NCBI RefSeq assembly: GCF_001458215.1
Contig: NZ_CYTW01000001.1
Location: 992,001-1,056,000 of the forward strand
DNA from: Shimia thalassica
Lineage (GTDB): Bacteria > Pseudomonadota > Alphaproteobacteria > Rhodobacterales > Rhodobacteraceae
Length of the DNA: 64,000 nucleotides
Direction of reading: 5' to 3'
Below, one piece after another: positions 35,262 to 44,441 of the stretch. Under the pieces are notes generated by a model. The model had not been told where the DNA came from, made no database searches, and saw only the letters and a program-made list of their open reading frames with translations. Position 1 is the stretch's first letter, and every line of letters begins with the position of its first letter. The position numbers and the translations under genes were made by a program.

Positions 35262-36626
35262 TTAGAAGTAGCGCAACCAAAGATAGACGTTTGAGATCGC
35301 AAGGGTCAGGATCATGATCGGAAAGGCGATTTTCATGAAGGTCATGAAGGGGATCGGCTGTTTTGCCTTTTCCGCAAAGGCCGCGACCGTCAGGTTGGCC
35401 GACGCGCCCAGCAAAGTGCCGTTGCCGCCCAGACAGGCCCCCAATGCCAAGGACCACCACAAAGGTTCGATCGCATCTGGTCCGCCAAAGGTATCCGCCG
35501 TCGATTCAATCAAAGGGATCATCGTGGCAACAAAGGGGATGTTGTCGAGGATAGCCGAGAGAATGCCGGAAGCCCAGAAAATGAAGAACGATGTTTTCAT
35601 CAAATCGCCTTCGGTGAACTCGAGAACCTTTTGGCCAAAGTATTCAAGCAAGCCAACATGCTCGACCCCTGCAACAATGACAAACAGTCCGCCAAAGAAG
35701 AAGATCGTGATCCATTCCACTTCACCAAAAATATGGTGGATGGACTCGGATTGTTCCTCTCCGTGCTGATGGCCATAGGCCAAAAGCATCAGCAACGCGG
35801 CCCCCGCCAGAGCAGACGTCCCCGGCTGTACGCCATACCCATGGCCCAGTGTGAATCCGGTCAGCACAAGGGCGAGAACTCCCAAAGATTTATACATCAG
35901 GCCGAAATCGGTGATGGCTTCGGATTCGTCGAACTTCATGATGCGGGCGCTGGCTTCTGGTGGAATGGTCGAAAGCTCTTTGCGGTTCATCAGGTAAATG
36001 ATGGCGGTCAGCACAACCAGACAAATGGCTGAAATCGGCGCAAGGTTTATCAAAAAGTCGTTAAAGCTGAGGTTCGCCGCAGAGCCAATGATGATGTTTG
36101 GCGGATCGCCGATCAATGTGGCTGTCCCGCCGACGTTCGAAGCCAGGATTTCCGCAAGAAAGAACGGAAACACCCGCACGCCAAGCGCATCGGTGATCAA
36201 AAGCGTGATCGGCGCAATCAGGAGAACCGTCGTCACGTTGTCGAGCAGCGCCGAGAAGACGGCGGTGATCAGCGTCAGCATGATGAGAATGCCCGTGGGA
36301 TTGGCCTTGACCACCTTGGCGGCCTTAATCGCCACATATTGGAAAAGTCCGCATTTCGATGTGATGCCGACAATCACCATCATGCCGATCAAAAGCGCGA
36401 GGGTGTTTGAATCGACGCCAGCAACGGCCTGTTCCTGATTGATAATCCCGAACAGCACCATCAGCGATGCGCCCAGCATCGCCAGAACAGCGCGGTTCAG
36501 TTTTTCGGTGATCAGTACGGCATATACGAGCAAAAGAATGCCTGTTGCGACCCAAAGTGGGTCAACGCCCAACAGGTCGGGGACGGAGAACGCAGCCTCT
36601 CCGTGGGAACTGGAATGTTCGGTCAA
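35262..36626 (-). CDS. NhaD/ArsB-type (IT superfamily) Na+/H+ antiporter-like protein
   Basis: A 454-residue membrane protein with about 12 hydrophobic spans. Motifs common to NhaD and ArsB-like carriers are present in both halves: ALLDNVTTVLL and GGTATLIGDPPNIIIG in the first, AILDNIPFVATMIP and GGNGTLLGASANL in the second. NhaD exports Na+ or Li+ in exchange for protons, which suits a marine cell; other anion or ion substrates are possible in the superfamily. A CBS-domain gene lies 57 nt upstream on the same strand and may be co-transcribed. Confidence 0.85.
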   Translation of the reverse strand: MTEHSSSHGEAAFSVPDLLGVDPLWVATGILLLVYAVLITEKLNRAVLAMLGASLMVLFGIINQEQAVAGVDSNTLALLIGMMVIVGITSKCGLFQYVAIKAAKVVKANPTGILIMLTLITAVFSALLDNVTTVLLIAPITLLITDALGVRVFPFFLAEILASNVGGTATLIGDPPNIIIGSAANLSFNDFLINLAPISAICLVVLTAIIYLMNRKELSTIPPEASARIMKFDESEAITDFGLMYKSLGVLALVLTGFTLGHGYGVQPGTSALAGAALLMLLAYGHQHGEEQSESIHHIFGEVEWITIFFFGGLFVIVAGVEHVGLLEYFGQKVLEFTEGDLMKTSFFIFWASGILSAILDNIPFVATMIPLIESTADTFGGPDAIEPLWWSLALGACLGGNGTLLGASANLTVAAFAEKAKQPIPFMTFMKIAFPIMILTLAISNVYLWLRYF

Positions 36627-36683
36627 GTTTCTGGTCCGGTATGAAAGGAGGTTGGAGGATATTCGGGAGGAAAAGCAGGCGGC

Positions 36684-37172
36684 CTAGCTCAGGACGCTGT
36701 CCAAAAGGGAGTTGCTGCTTACAGTGCCGACAAATTTGCCCGTCTCGGGATCAACAAGGATCACGTGACGTTTGAACTTGTAGATCATGAAAACGCCTTC
36801 CATGACCGGCGTATGCGGTGCAGCCACTGGAATATTGGCCGGATTGGACAGGTTGTCCGAAACCTTTTCGTCCTTCAACAACGCAATCTGCGCATCAAAG
36901 TCCGACTTGGACAGGTTCATAAAGCTTAGCGTATCAATACCTGCCCGCATTGCATCCGAGTTCAGACCAATCGTAGCGGCACGGGGAAGGATCATTTTCA
37001 TCAACGTCGGCGCCGTAAAGACCCCGACATATTTTCCGTTTTCATCCACAACAGGCAAGAAACGCGCCCGGCTGTGACGGATCAATTGAAAGGCTGTAGC
37101 AACACTTTCATCTGGATGGATAGTGCGCTGGTTCTCGACCGGAACCATCACATCAAAACAAGTTAAACCCAT
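36684..37172 (-). CDS. CBS-domain protein
   Basis: A 162-residue protein made almost entirely of two CBS repeats: RTIHPDESVATAFQLIRHSRARFLPVV is the first repeat region, and VMEGVFMIYKFKRHVILVD the second. CBS pairs bind adenine nucleotides and regulate transporters or enzymes. It lies directly upstream of the NhaD-like gene, so a regulatory link to it is plausible but not shown. Confidence 0.8.
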   Translation of the reverse strand: MGLTCFDVMVPVENQRTIHPDESVATAFQLIRHSRARFLPVVDENGKYVGVFTAPTLMKMILPRAATIGLNSDAMRAGIDTLSFMNLSKSDFDAQIALLKDEKVSDNLSNPANIPVAAPHTPVMEGVFMIYKFKRHVILVDPETGKFVGTVSSNSLLDSVLS

Positions 37173-37539
37173 TTAGCGACCTCAAGAAGTTGGCGGCGGG
37201 AAACCCACCGATCGCCTGTCCTGTTTTCTCCTCCGACGCGCCTCCCTGCGCGACAAAACGGAACAGACACCTTGAAAGGAGCACGTCCACTCCCTAAAAG
37301 ACGCGCGCTTCATTCCACAGTTCCCAAGACTTGGCCAGAAAAAAGATGTGGCCGTGCACGGCTTTTTGGCACCGGAAAGGGGCGCGAAAAAAGAAGCATT
37401 TTTCGCACATATATTCCTGAATATGCTGGATTTATTGGTCTTTGCGCCGTTTCAACACAAGAACCGCCTCTACGGGGAAGGGGCGATAGGAAGCATCGCG
37501 ACTATCGGCCATGACCGACAAGCAAGGGTTCCGGAAAGC
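37173..37539. other. Intergenic region without a supportable gene
   Basis: About 370 nt between the CBS gene and the cysG terminator. Short frames exist on + but have no ribosome sites or domain-like sequence. The promoter of the CBS/NhaD unit must lie here. Confidence 0.6.
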
Positions 37540-37574
37540 AAAACCGCCGAAACATCCTGTGTTCCGGCGGTTTT
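37540..37574. terminator. Terminator at the end of the nitrate assimilation operon
   Basis: AAAACCGCCG pairs with CGGCGGTTTT around a 15-nt loop. T runs occur on both strands. It lies 12 nt after the cysG stop. Confidence 0.75.
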
Positions 37575-37586
37575 TGATCATTTGAA

Positions 37587-38981
37587 CTAGACGACAGACA
37601 GGGAAACCGGTTTGTCCGTTTTGTACGCCATTTTGGAGTGCCTCAGGATGAGAACTGCTGGGTTTTGTACATTCTGCGTCGCAACTGTTTCGGGCAAGGT
37701 TTCCACAGTTGAGAGGATTTGCCGCTCTTGTGGGGTGCTGACCTGCTCGACGATTTCTATCGGAAGGGTTCCGGGTACACCATTCGACAACAGGTTGTCT
37801 TTGATGGTCTGTGCCTGTTGCACCGCCATGTAAAACACCATCGTTGTGCCGGGGTGGGCCATTTCCGACCAGTCCGGCGCGGGGTCACCCGGTTTGCACA
37901 TTCCGGTGGCCAGAACAAGCCGGTCGGTCTCGCCGCGTTCGGTCAGGGCCCGTCCAAGCGAAGCCGCGGCGCCGCTTGCGGCGGTGACACCCGGCACCAA
38001 CTCTACCGGGATGCCGACAGAGCGCGCGGCTTCCATCTCTTCTGTGGCGCGGCCGAACACTGCGGGATCGCCGGATTTGAGACGCACCACGTTTTGCCCG
38101 CGCTTTGCGGCATTGATAATCACGTCGTTGATGCGGTCCTGAGGCCAGGAATGCGCACCAACAGATTTGCCCACATAGACACGTTCCGCATCGCGACGGG
38201 CCAGTTCCAGAACATCCGGATCGACCAGACGGTCATAGAAAATGATGTCGGCTTCCTGCAACCGTTCCACGGCACGCAGTGTCAAAAGATCACGGGCGCC
38301 GGGACCCGCCCCGACCAAAGAGATGTGCCCGACCGTTTTGTGTTCCAGATCAAGACCTTGAATGCGTGTTTTCAACATGTCGGTGGCCTTGCGTTCTGAT
38401 CCAGACCGGAAAACCCGCCATTCCGCGCCCGAGAACACGTCTTTCCAGAACCGAAGGCGTGCCTGACCCGCAGGGATACGTGCGGCAACCGAGTCGCGCA
38501 TCCGCCCTGCCAGCGCCGCGAAACGCCCCAAAGACGGATCAAGCATCTGCTCGATTTCGGTCCGGATCCGCCGCGCGAGAACAGGGGCTGCGCCCTCGGT
38601 ACCAATCGCGACAACCACCGGATCGCGGTCCACAATTGAGGGCGTGGTGATGTCGCAAAGGTCAGGTTGATCAACAACATTGACCGTTGCGCCAGCGCGT
38701 TTCGCCAACACATGCAGTTTTTGGTCCTGAGGCTCGTCACCTGTCGCCAGAAACACCATCGCAGTATTTGCGAAATGGGCCTCGGTTATGGGCGACGCGT
38801 CATGCGAAATCCGGCCTTTGTCCTTCAGCGCTTGCAATTCAGGCTCGAGTGTTTTGGCCAGAACAACAATGTCAGCCGACGTTTTCAGCATCAGCCGACA
38901 TTTTTGCGCGGCTGTCTCGCCTCCTCCGGCGATGACAACACGCTTGTCGCGCAACTTGATGAACATTGGAAACGCGTCCAT
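37587..38981 (-). CDS. cysG: Siroheme synthase
   Basis: A 464-residue fusion. Residues 1 to about 200 form the precorrin-2 dehydrogenase/ferrochelatase part (KRVVIAGGGETAAQKCRLM). Residues about 215-464 form uroporphyrinogen III methyltransferase, with LVGAGPGARDLLTLRA and VVRLKSGDPAVFGR. It makes siroheme, the cofactor of the NirB nitrite reductase encoded upstream in the same operon, which explains its place as the last gene. Confidence 0.95.
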   Translation of the reverse strand: MDAFPMFIKLRDKRVVIAGGGETAAQKCRLMLKTSADIVVLAKTLEPELQALKDKGRISHDASPITEAHFANTAMVFLATGDEPQDQKLHVLAKRAGATVNVVDQPDLCDITTPSIVDRDPVVVAIGTEGAAPVLARRIRTEIEQMLDPSLGRFAALAGRMRDSVAARIPAGQARLRFWKDVFSGAEWRVFRSGSERKATDMLKTRIQGLDLEHKTVGHISLVGAGPGARDLLTLRAVERLQEADIIFYDRLVDPDVLELARRDAERVYVGKSVGAHSWPQDRINDVIINAAKRGQNVVRLKSGDPAVFGRATEEMEAARSVGIPVELVPGVTAASGAAASLGRALTERGETDRLVLATGMCKPGDPAPDWSEMAHPGTTMVFYMAVQQAQTIKDNLLSNGVPGTLPIEIVEQVSTPQERQILSTVETLPETVATQNVQNPAVLILRHSKMAYKTDKPVSLSVV

Positions 38982-39002
38982 GTGTGCGCCCTCCTTCTTG
39001 GG

Positions 39003-41627
39003 TTATTCCGCCGCGAGACGGGTGCGGCCATTGACCAGCAAAGCGGCCAGTTCCGGTCGGCAGGACCCGCAGTTTGATCCGGCTTCCAGCGCGATACCAA
39101 TCTGGTCCACGGAAATCAGGTCTTTTTGCACGATCGCGTCGATAATGGTGTTCACACCCACGTTGAAACAGGCACAGACAATGGCACCGGGGTCGGGTTG
39201 ATCCGCGCCCGGGCGTCCTGCAAGTATCGAAGAGGACGTTTCGTCGCCCATGCGGCCCGCGGCCCAGCTGCGCGATACTGATACCGGCTCTGGTGAACAG
39301 AAGAGAGCCGCAATCACACATCCGTTTTCATGGAAGGCAATTCTGACAACACCACGTTCCGCGTCAATCACACTTGTGATTTCTGCGTCCTGAAGATCGA
39401 ATAGATCACGTGCATAGGCCTGCCAGTCTTGCGGAGCATCCATACCTGCAAGCTCTGCTCTCCAGCCGCGCGAATGGCGTGCGGTTGCCCAATAGCTGGC
39501 ATTCGGGGTCAGCCCTTTTTGAGAGACCGCAAAACCGTACCATGCGGGTGACATCGGGCTTACCGTGACGCGGGCGGCCTTTGAATCCGGCTGTCCTGAC
39601 ACGGGGTCGGTGACAGAAGGCACAACGGTGCTGATCCGGCCATCGCTGGCATATTCCGATGTCCAGTGAATGGGGGCAAACGGCACACCCTTTTGAACAC
39701 GGTCGGTGATCAGCGCACGCAGCACGGCTTCTCCCTCGGCGGATTGGACCCGCACGAGATCGGCATCGCGGATACCGTTGTTCTTGGCGTCGTCCGGATG
39801 AATTTCCAGATAGGGTTCGGCCATGTGGGTGGACAATCGCGGAGACTTTGCCGTGCGGGTCATCGTATGCCACTGGTCGCGGATGCGTCCTGTGTTCAAC
39901 CGCAGAGTTTCGCCGTACGCTTTGGTGGTCGCGTTCTGGTGAACGGCCAGCATTCTGCCACGTGAGGACGGTGTAAAGAACTGACCGTCCGCGAACATGC
40001 GCTGGCTGCCTTTGGGGGCGTTTGCCGTAATCGGCCAACGGGTCGGCTCCAAGGCTTCGAATTCCGCATCGCTCAACGATTGCAATCCTGAGATATCGAA
40101 ATCCCGGTTCAGCGCCGAGGCCAGACCGGACAGTTCGGCATACTCGCGGAAAATATCTGCAGGTGCGGAATAAGCGAAGGCATCAGCCCATCCCATCCGG
40201 CGGCCAACATCGCTCATGATGTCCCAATCATGACGGGCCTGTCCGGCAGGCGGCAGGATTGCGCGTTGGCGTGAAATCATACGCTCGGAGTTTGTGACAG
40301 TTCCGTCCTTTTCACCCCAACCTGTCGCAGGCAGAACAACATCCGCAATCTTTGCGGTGTCCGTGTCTGCCGACAAATCCGAGACCACGACAAAGTCACA
40401 GCCTTCAATCGCCGCTTTGACCTTGTCTGCGTCGGGCAAGGACACAACGGGGTTGGTGCACATGATCCAAAGGGCTTTGATCTCTCCGCGACCAACGGCC
40501 TCGAACAAATCCACGGCCTTGAGACCGGCCTGTTCGGGCATCGTCGGAGATTTCCAGAATCCCTGCACTACGTCGCGGTGGGTTTCGTTTTCGATATCCA
40601 GATGACAGGCGAGCATATTGGCCAGACCGCCGACTTCGCGTCCGCCCATGGCGTTGGGCTGGCCCGTAACCGAAAAGGGTCCGCAGCCGGGTTTGCCGAT
40701 GCGGCCGGTGGCGAGGTGGCAGTTCAGGATCGCGTTGACCTTGTCGGTGCCTTGTTGCGACTGGTTTACGCCTTGGGAAAAGACGGTGACGGTCTTTTCG
40801 GTGCCAATCCACCAGTTCAGGAACGTTGTCAGGTCATGATGGTTTAGCCCTGTTGCAGAAGCGTCTTCGCCCGAAGCCGCGTTCAGGGCGTCTTCAAAGC
40901 CTTCGACGTGGGCGCCGACAAATGCGCTGTCGACACAGCCCTGTTGATGGATTTCCGACAACAGGCGGTTGAACAAGGCAACGTCTGATCCCGGTGCGAG
41001 AGGCAGGTGTAGGTCCGCAATATCGCAGGTCGCGGTGCGGCGCGGATCAATATTGACGACCTTCATCTGGGGACGTGCCTTCTTGGCGGCCACGATGCGT
41101 TGGTACAAAACCGGATGGCACCACGCGAGGTTCGATCCAACCAGAACAATCAGGTCAGCCTCTTCCAGATCCTCGTACACACCGGGCACGGTGTCGGTGC
41201 CAAAGGCGCGTTTGTGGCCCGCGACGGTCGATGCCATGCACAGGCGGGAATTGGTGTCGATGTTGGCCGACCCGATATAGCCTTTCATCAACTTGTTCGC
41301 GACATAGTAGTCTTCGGTCAGCAATTGACCCGAGACATAGAACGCGACGCTGTCGGGGCCGTGTTCCGCGATCGTCTGGCTGAAACGGTCTGCAACCAGA
41401 TCAAGAGCTTCATCCCAACCCGCGCTGCGGGTGCCGATCTGCGGGGCGAGAAGACGACCTTCGGGATCGAAGGTCTCGCCGAGCGCCGACCCTTTGGAAC
41501 ATAAACGCCCCAGATTGGCAGGGTGGGTCGGATGGCCCTTGATCTTGACTGTTCCGGCGTCGTCCACATTGGCCAAAACGCCACAGCCTACTCCGCAATA
41601 GGGGCAGGTGGTGCAGATTGTTTTCAT
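39003..41627 (-). CDS. nasA: Assimilatory nitrate reductase catalytic subunit
   Basis: An 874-residue molybdopterin oxidoreductase. The N-terminal CTTCPYCGVGCG binds a [4Fe-4S] cluster; then come the molybdopterin and dinucleotide-binding domains. The last 60 residues (IVCACFNVGVNTI and NCGSCRPELAALL) form a BFD-like [2Fe-2S] domain, as in NasA/NasC-type enzymes. It reduces nitrate to nitrite in the cytoplasm. The start overlaps the nirD stop by 4 bp. It lacks an export signal, which separates it from periplasmic NapA. Confidence 0.94.
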   Translation of the reverse strand: MKTICTTCPYCGVGCGVLANVDDAGTVKIKGHPTHPANLGRLCSKGSALGETFDPEGRLLAPQIGTRSAGWDEALDLVADRFSQTIAEHGPDSVAFYVSGQLLTEDYYVANKLMKGYIGSANIDTNSRLCMASTVAGHKRAFGTDTVPGVYEDLEEADLIVLVGSNLAWCHPVLYQRIVAAKKARPQMKVVNIDPRRTATCDIADLHLPLAPGSDVALFNRLLSEIHQQGCVDSAFVGAHVEGFEDALNAASGEDASATGLNHHDLTTFLNWWIGTEKTVTVFSQGVNQSQQGTDKVNAILNCHLATGRIGKPGCGPFSVTGQPNAMGGREVGGLANMLACHLDIENETHRDVVQGFWKSPTMPEQAGLKAVDLFEAVGRGEIKALWIMCTNPVVSLPDADKVKAAIEGCDFVVVSDLSADTDTAKIADVVLPATGWGEKDGTVTNSERMISRQRAILPPAGQARHDWDIMSDVGRRMGWADAFAYSAPADIFREYAELSGLASALNRDFDISGLQSLSDAEFEALEPTRWPITANAPKGSQRMFADGQFFTPSSRGRMLAVHQNATTKAYGETLRLNTGRIRDQWHTMTRTAKSPRLSTHMAEPYLEIHPDDAKNNGIRDADLVRVQSAEGEAVLRALITDRVQKGVPFAPIHWTSEYASDGRISTVVPSVTDPVSGQPDSKAARVTVSPMSPAWYGFAVSQKGLTPNASYWATARHSRGWRAELAGMDAPQDWQAYARDLFDLQDAEITSVIDAERGVVRIAFHENGCVIAALFCSPEPVSVSRSWAAGRMGDETSSSILAGRPGADQPDPGAIVCACFNVGVNTIIDAIVQKDLISVDQIGIALEAGSNCGSCRPELAALLVNGRTRLAAE

Positions 41628-41962
41628 GCCGAGGCCCGCAGTTCACCCAAAACGTCGCGGGTCAAAAGAACTCGCCCGTTCTCGATCCGGGTTTCCCAAA
41701 CACGCAGGCTGCCTTCGTCGGCGCCCTGTGCCTCTCCGGTTTCCAGATCAAAGACCCAGTTGTACATGGGGTCTGTCACACATTGTCCGTGCTGAATGCC
41801 GTTGGACAACGGGCCGGCCTTGCCGGGCAACCATTCGTCAACGGCAAAGACCGCGTCGGTTGCTGTGCGAAATACGGCGATTTCCCCCTCGGGGGCCCGC
41901 ACAAGGCGGGCTCCGCGTGGAGGGATGTCATTCAGGGCACCTATATCAATGAACTGGCTCAT
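41624..41962 (-). CDS. nirD: Nitrite reductase small subunit (NirD)
   Basis: A 112-residue Rieske-fold protein. The segments that carry Cys-x-His in true Rieske proteins read WLPGKAGPL and TDPMYNWVFDLETG, so the cluster ligands are absent, as expected for NirD. AAAGGAA lies upstream of the ATG at 41962. It assists NirB. It is 19 nt behind nirB and overlaps nasA by 4 bp. Confidence 0.9.
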   Translation of the reverse strand: MSQFIDIGALNDIPPRGARLVRAPEGEIAVFRTATDAVFAVDEWLPGKAGPLSNGIQHGQCVTDPMYNWVFDLETGEAQGADEGSLRVWETRIENGRVLLTRDVLGELRASA

Positions 41963-41981
41963 AGCTGGTTCCTTTCCTGCT

Positions 41982-44438
41982 TCACTCTGCTGCCATGCGC
42001 TGATCTGTGAGATCGGCGAGGGGCTTGAACTCGTGGCTGTCGACACCTTTGCGGGCGCGTTCGGCCCAGGGGTCTACCTGGAAGAACTTCTGCGAGAAGT
42101 GGAACCGGTCGGCCAGCGCCTTGCGGTTCTCGGCATCTTCAACGATCTGTTCCTTGACCCAGTCGAGTCCGACTTTCTTGATCCACTTGTAGGGACGGTG
42201 CAGATATTGAGCGCCCTCACGATACAGTTGATAGAAAGCACAGGAGTATTCGATGGCTTCTTCTTCGGTCGCGACCTGCGCCAGCAGCTGCGCTTCGAGC
42301 AAATCGAGACCGGCCGCACCGCCCACCAGAATTTGATAGCCACTGTCGACGCAGATAATCCCGAGATCCTTACAGGTGGCCTCGGCACAGTTGCGGGGAC
42401 AGCCGGTGACCGCCAGCTTGAATTTGTGCGGTGACCAGGCACCCCACATGGCTTCTTCGATCTTGATGCCCAAACCTGTGCTGTCTTGCGTGCCAAACCG
42501 GCAGTGGTCGGTGCCAACACAGGTTTTGACGGTGCGCAGACCTTTGGCATAGGCCTGACCAGACATCATGCCGGCCTCACCCAGATCGTACCAGATTGCA
42601 GGCAGGTCTTCTTTTTTCACGCCCAGCAAATCAATCCGCTGACCGCCGGTGACTTTGACGGTGGGGATATCATATTTGTCCGCAGCATCCGCAATGGCGC
42701 GCAGCTCGTCAGGGGTGGTGATCCCGCCCAGCATACGCGGCACAACCGAATAGGTGCCGTCTTTCTGAATGTTGGCGTGGACGCGTTCGTTGATGAAACG
42801 GCTTTTGCCGTCATCCGCATATTCGTCCGGCCATGAACATACCAAATAGTAGTTCAGGGCAGGGCGGCAGACATGGCACCCGTCAGGGGTGGACCAGTTC
42901 AACTCCTGCATCGCCTGCGGCATCGATTTCATCTCGCCTGCGACGATCAGCTTGCGTACCTCGTCGTGGCTGAGATCGGTGCATTTGCAAACGGTCTCTT
43001 TGGTTGGCATGGCAAATTCGTCGCCCAGAGTGACGGACAGAAGTTGTTCCACCAATCCGGAACAGCCACCGCAGGAGGAGGCTGCCTTGGATGTGGCCTT
43101 GACCGCATCCAGAGTGTGCGCGCCGCCTTCGATGGCAGCGACCACGTCACCTTTACATACGCCGTTGCAGCCGCAGATCTCTGCGTCAGCCGGTAAGGCT
43201 GCAACGGCCGCCATAGGGTCCACGGGGGACCCTCCCTGAAAGGCGGGGCCAAAGATCAGGGTGTCGCGCATTTCGGAAATGTCTTCGCCATCTTTGATCA
43301 GGCCAAAGAACCAGTTCCCGTCTGCCGTGTCGCCATACATGACGGCACCCACAAGTTTGTTGCCTTCCAGAACAAGGCGTTTGTAGACGCCCCGTGCCGG
43401 ATCGCGGAATACAATGTCCTCGCGGCCTTCGCCCTCGGCAAAGTCACCCGCGCTGAACAGATCACAGCCGGTAACCTTGAGCTTGGTCGCAACTTCTTTG
43501 TTCACAAAGGTTGCAGCCTCGCCGATCAGGGTTTTGGCAACCACTTTGGCTTGGTCGTAGAGAGGGGCAACCAGACCAAAGATCGCGCCGGCATGTTCAA
43601 CACATTCGCCAACAGCGACAATGCTTTCATCCGAGGTGACCATTTGGTCATTGACCAGAATGCCTTTGTCCGTTGTCAGGTCTGCGGCCTTGGCCAAGGC
43701 GACGTTTGGACGAATTCCAACCGCCATAACCAGTAGGTCACAGGGCAGTTCCGTGCCGTCGTCCAGCATCAGCGCTTTGACGTGGCCGTCTTCGCCAACG
43801 ATTTCCTTGGAATTGGCCGAGCACATCACGGTGATGCCCTTGTCGACCAGTGCCTTGCGCAGCAGGTATCCTGCGGCCTCGTCCAGCTGGCGTTCCATGA
43901 GGTGACCCATGATATGCACCACGGTCACGTCAACGCCCCGGTTCTTGAGACCGGCGGCGGCCTCAAGCCCAAGAAGTCCGCCGCCGATCACCACAGCGCG
44001 AGCGCCGGGTTTGTCACCCAAGGCGACCATGCGATTGGTGTCTTCGAGATCGCGATACGCAATCACACCTTCAAGATCATGGCCAGGCAGGGGGATGATG
44101 AACGGGTTAGAGCCGGTGCCGAACATCAGTTTGTCGTAAGGAAGCACATCGCCGTTATCGGCGGTGACCGTTTTGTTGGCGCGATCAATCGAGACGATAT
44201 GTTCGCCGAAACGGCAGGTCACGCCGTTTTCTTCATACCATTCCGCAGTGTGCGTGACGATTTCGTCAAACGTCTTGTCACCCGAAAGAACCGGAGACAG
44301 CATGATGCGGTTATAGTTTCCGCGGGGTTCGGCATTGAACAGCGTGACGTCATAGGCGTTAGGCGCTTGTTCAACGAGGTGCTCGAGGGCGCGGCCAGAG
44401 GCCATGCCTGCACCTATTATGATGAGTTTTTGGGTCAT
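41982..44438 (-). CDS. nirB: Assimilatory NADH/NADPH nitrite reductase large subunit
   Basis: An 818-residue flavo-iron-sulfur protein. FAD and NAD domains occupy the N-terminal 400 residues (IIGAGMASGRALEHL). Two BFD-type [2Fe-2S] regions follow (CGCNGVCKGD with SCGGCSG, and CKCTDLSHDE with CHVCRPALN). The siroheme/[4Fe-4S] reductase domain has CVGTDHCRFG and TGCPRNCAEATC. It reduces nitrite to ammonium in the cytoplasm with NirD. Siroheme comes from CysG at the operon end. It is sometimes called NasB or NasD. Confidence 0.95.
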   Translation of the reverse strand: MTQKLIIIGAGMASGRALEHLVEQAPNAYDVTLFNAEPRGNYNRIMLSPVLSGDKTFDEIVTHTAEWYEENGVTCRFGEHIVSIDRANKTVTADNGDVLPYDKLMFGTGSNPFIIPLPGHDLEGVIAYRDLEDTNRMVALGDKPGARAVVIGGGLLGLEAAAGLKNRGVDVTVVHIMGHLMERQLDEAAGYLLRKALVDKGITVMCSANSKEIVGEDGHVKALMLDDGTELPCDLLVMAVGIRPNVALAKAADLTTDKGILVNDQMVTSDESIVAVGECVEHAGAIFGLVAPLYDQAKVVAKTLIGEAATFVNKEVATKLKVTGCDLFSAGDFAEGEGREDIVFRDPARGVYKRLVLEGNKLVGAVMYGDTADGNWFFGLIKDGEDISEMRDTLIFGPAFQGGSPVDPMAAVAALPADAEICGCNGVCKGDVVAAIEGGAHTLDAVKATSKAASSCGGCSGLVEQLLSVTLGDEFAMPTKETVCKCTDLSHDEVRKLIVAGEMKSMPQAMQELNWSTPDGCHVCRPALNYYLVCSWPDEYADDGKSRFINERVHANIQKDGTYSVVPRMLGGITTPDELRAIADAADKYDIPTVKVTGGQRIDLLGVKKEDLPAIWYDLGEAGMMSGQAYAKGLRTVKTCVGTDHCRFGTQDSTGLGIKIEEAMWGAWSPHKFKLAVTGCPRNCAEATCKDLGIICVDSGYQILVGGAAGLDLLEAQLLAQVATEEEAIEYSCAFYQLYREGAQYLHRPYKWIKKVGLDWVKEQIVEDAENRKALADRFHFSQKFFQVDPWAERARKGVDSHEFKPLADLTDQRMAAE

Positions 44439-44441
44439 TGT

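Noticed and set aside
37272..37590. Two overlapping 80-codon frames on +
   Set aside because: They run into the cysG-side terminator hairpin and show no protein-like pattern.
41624..41962. Possible true Rieske ferredoxin
   Set aside because: The Cys-x-His pairs are absent, and position next to nirB shows it is NirD.
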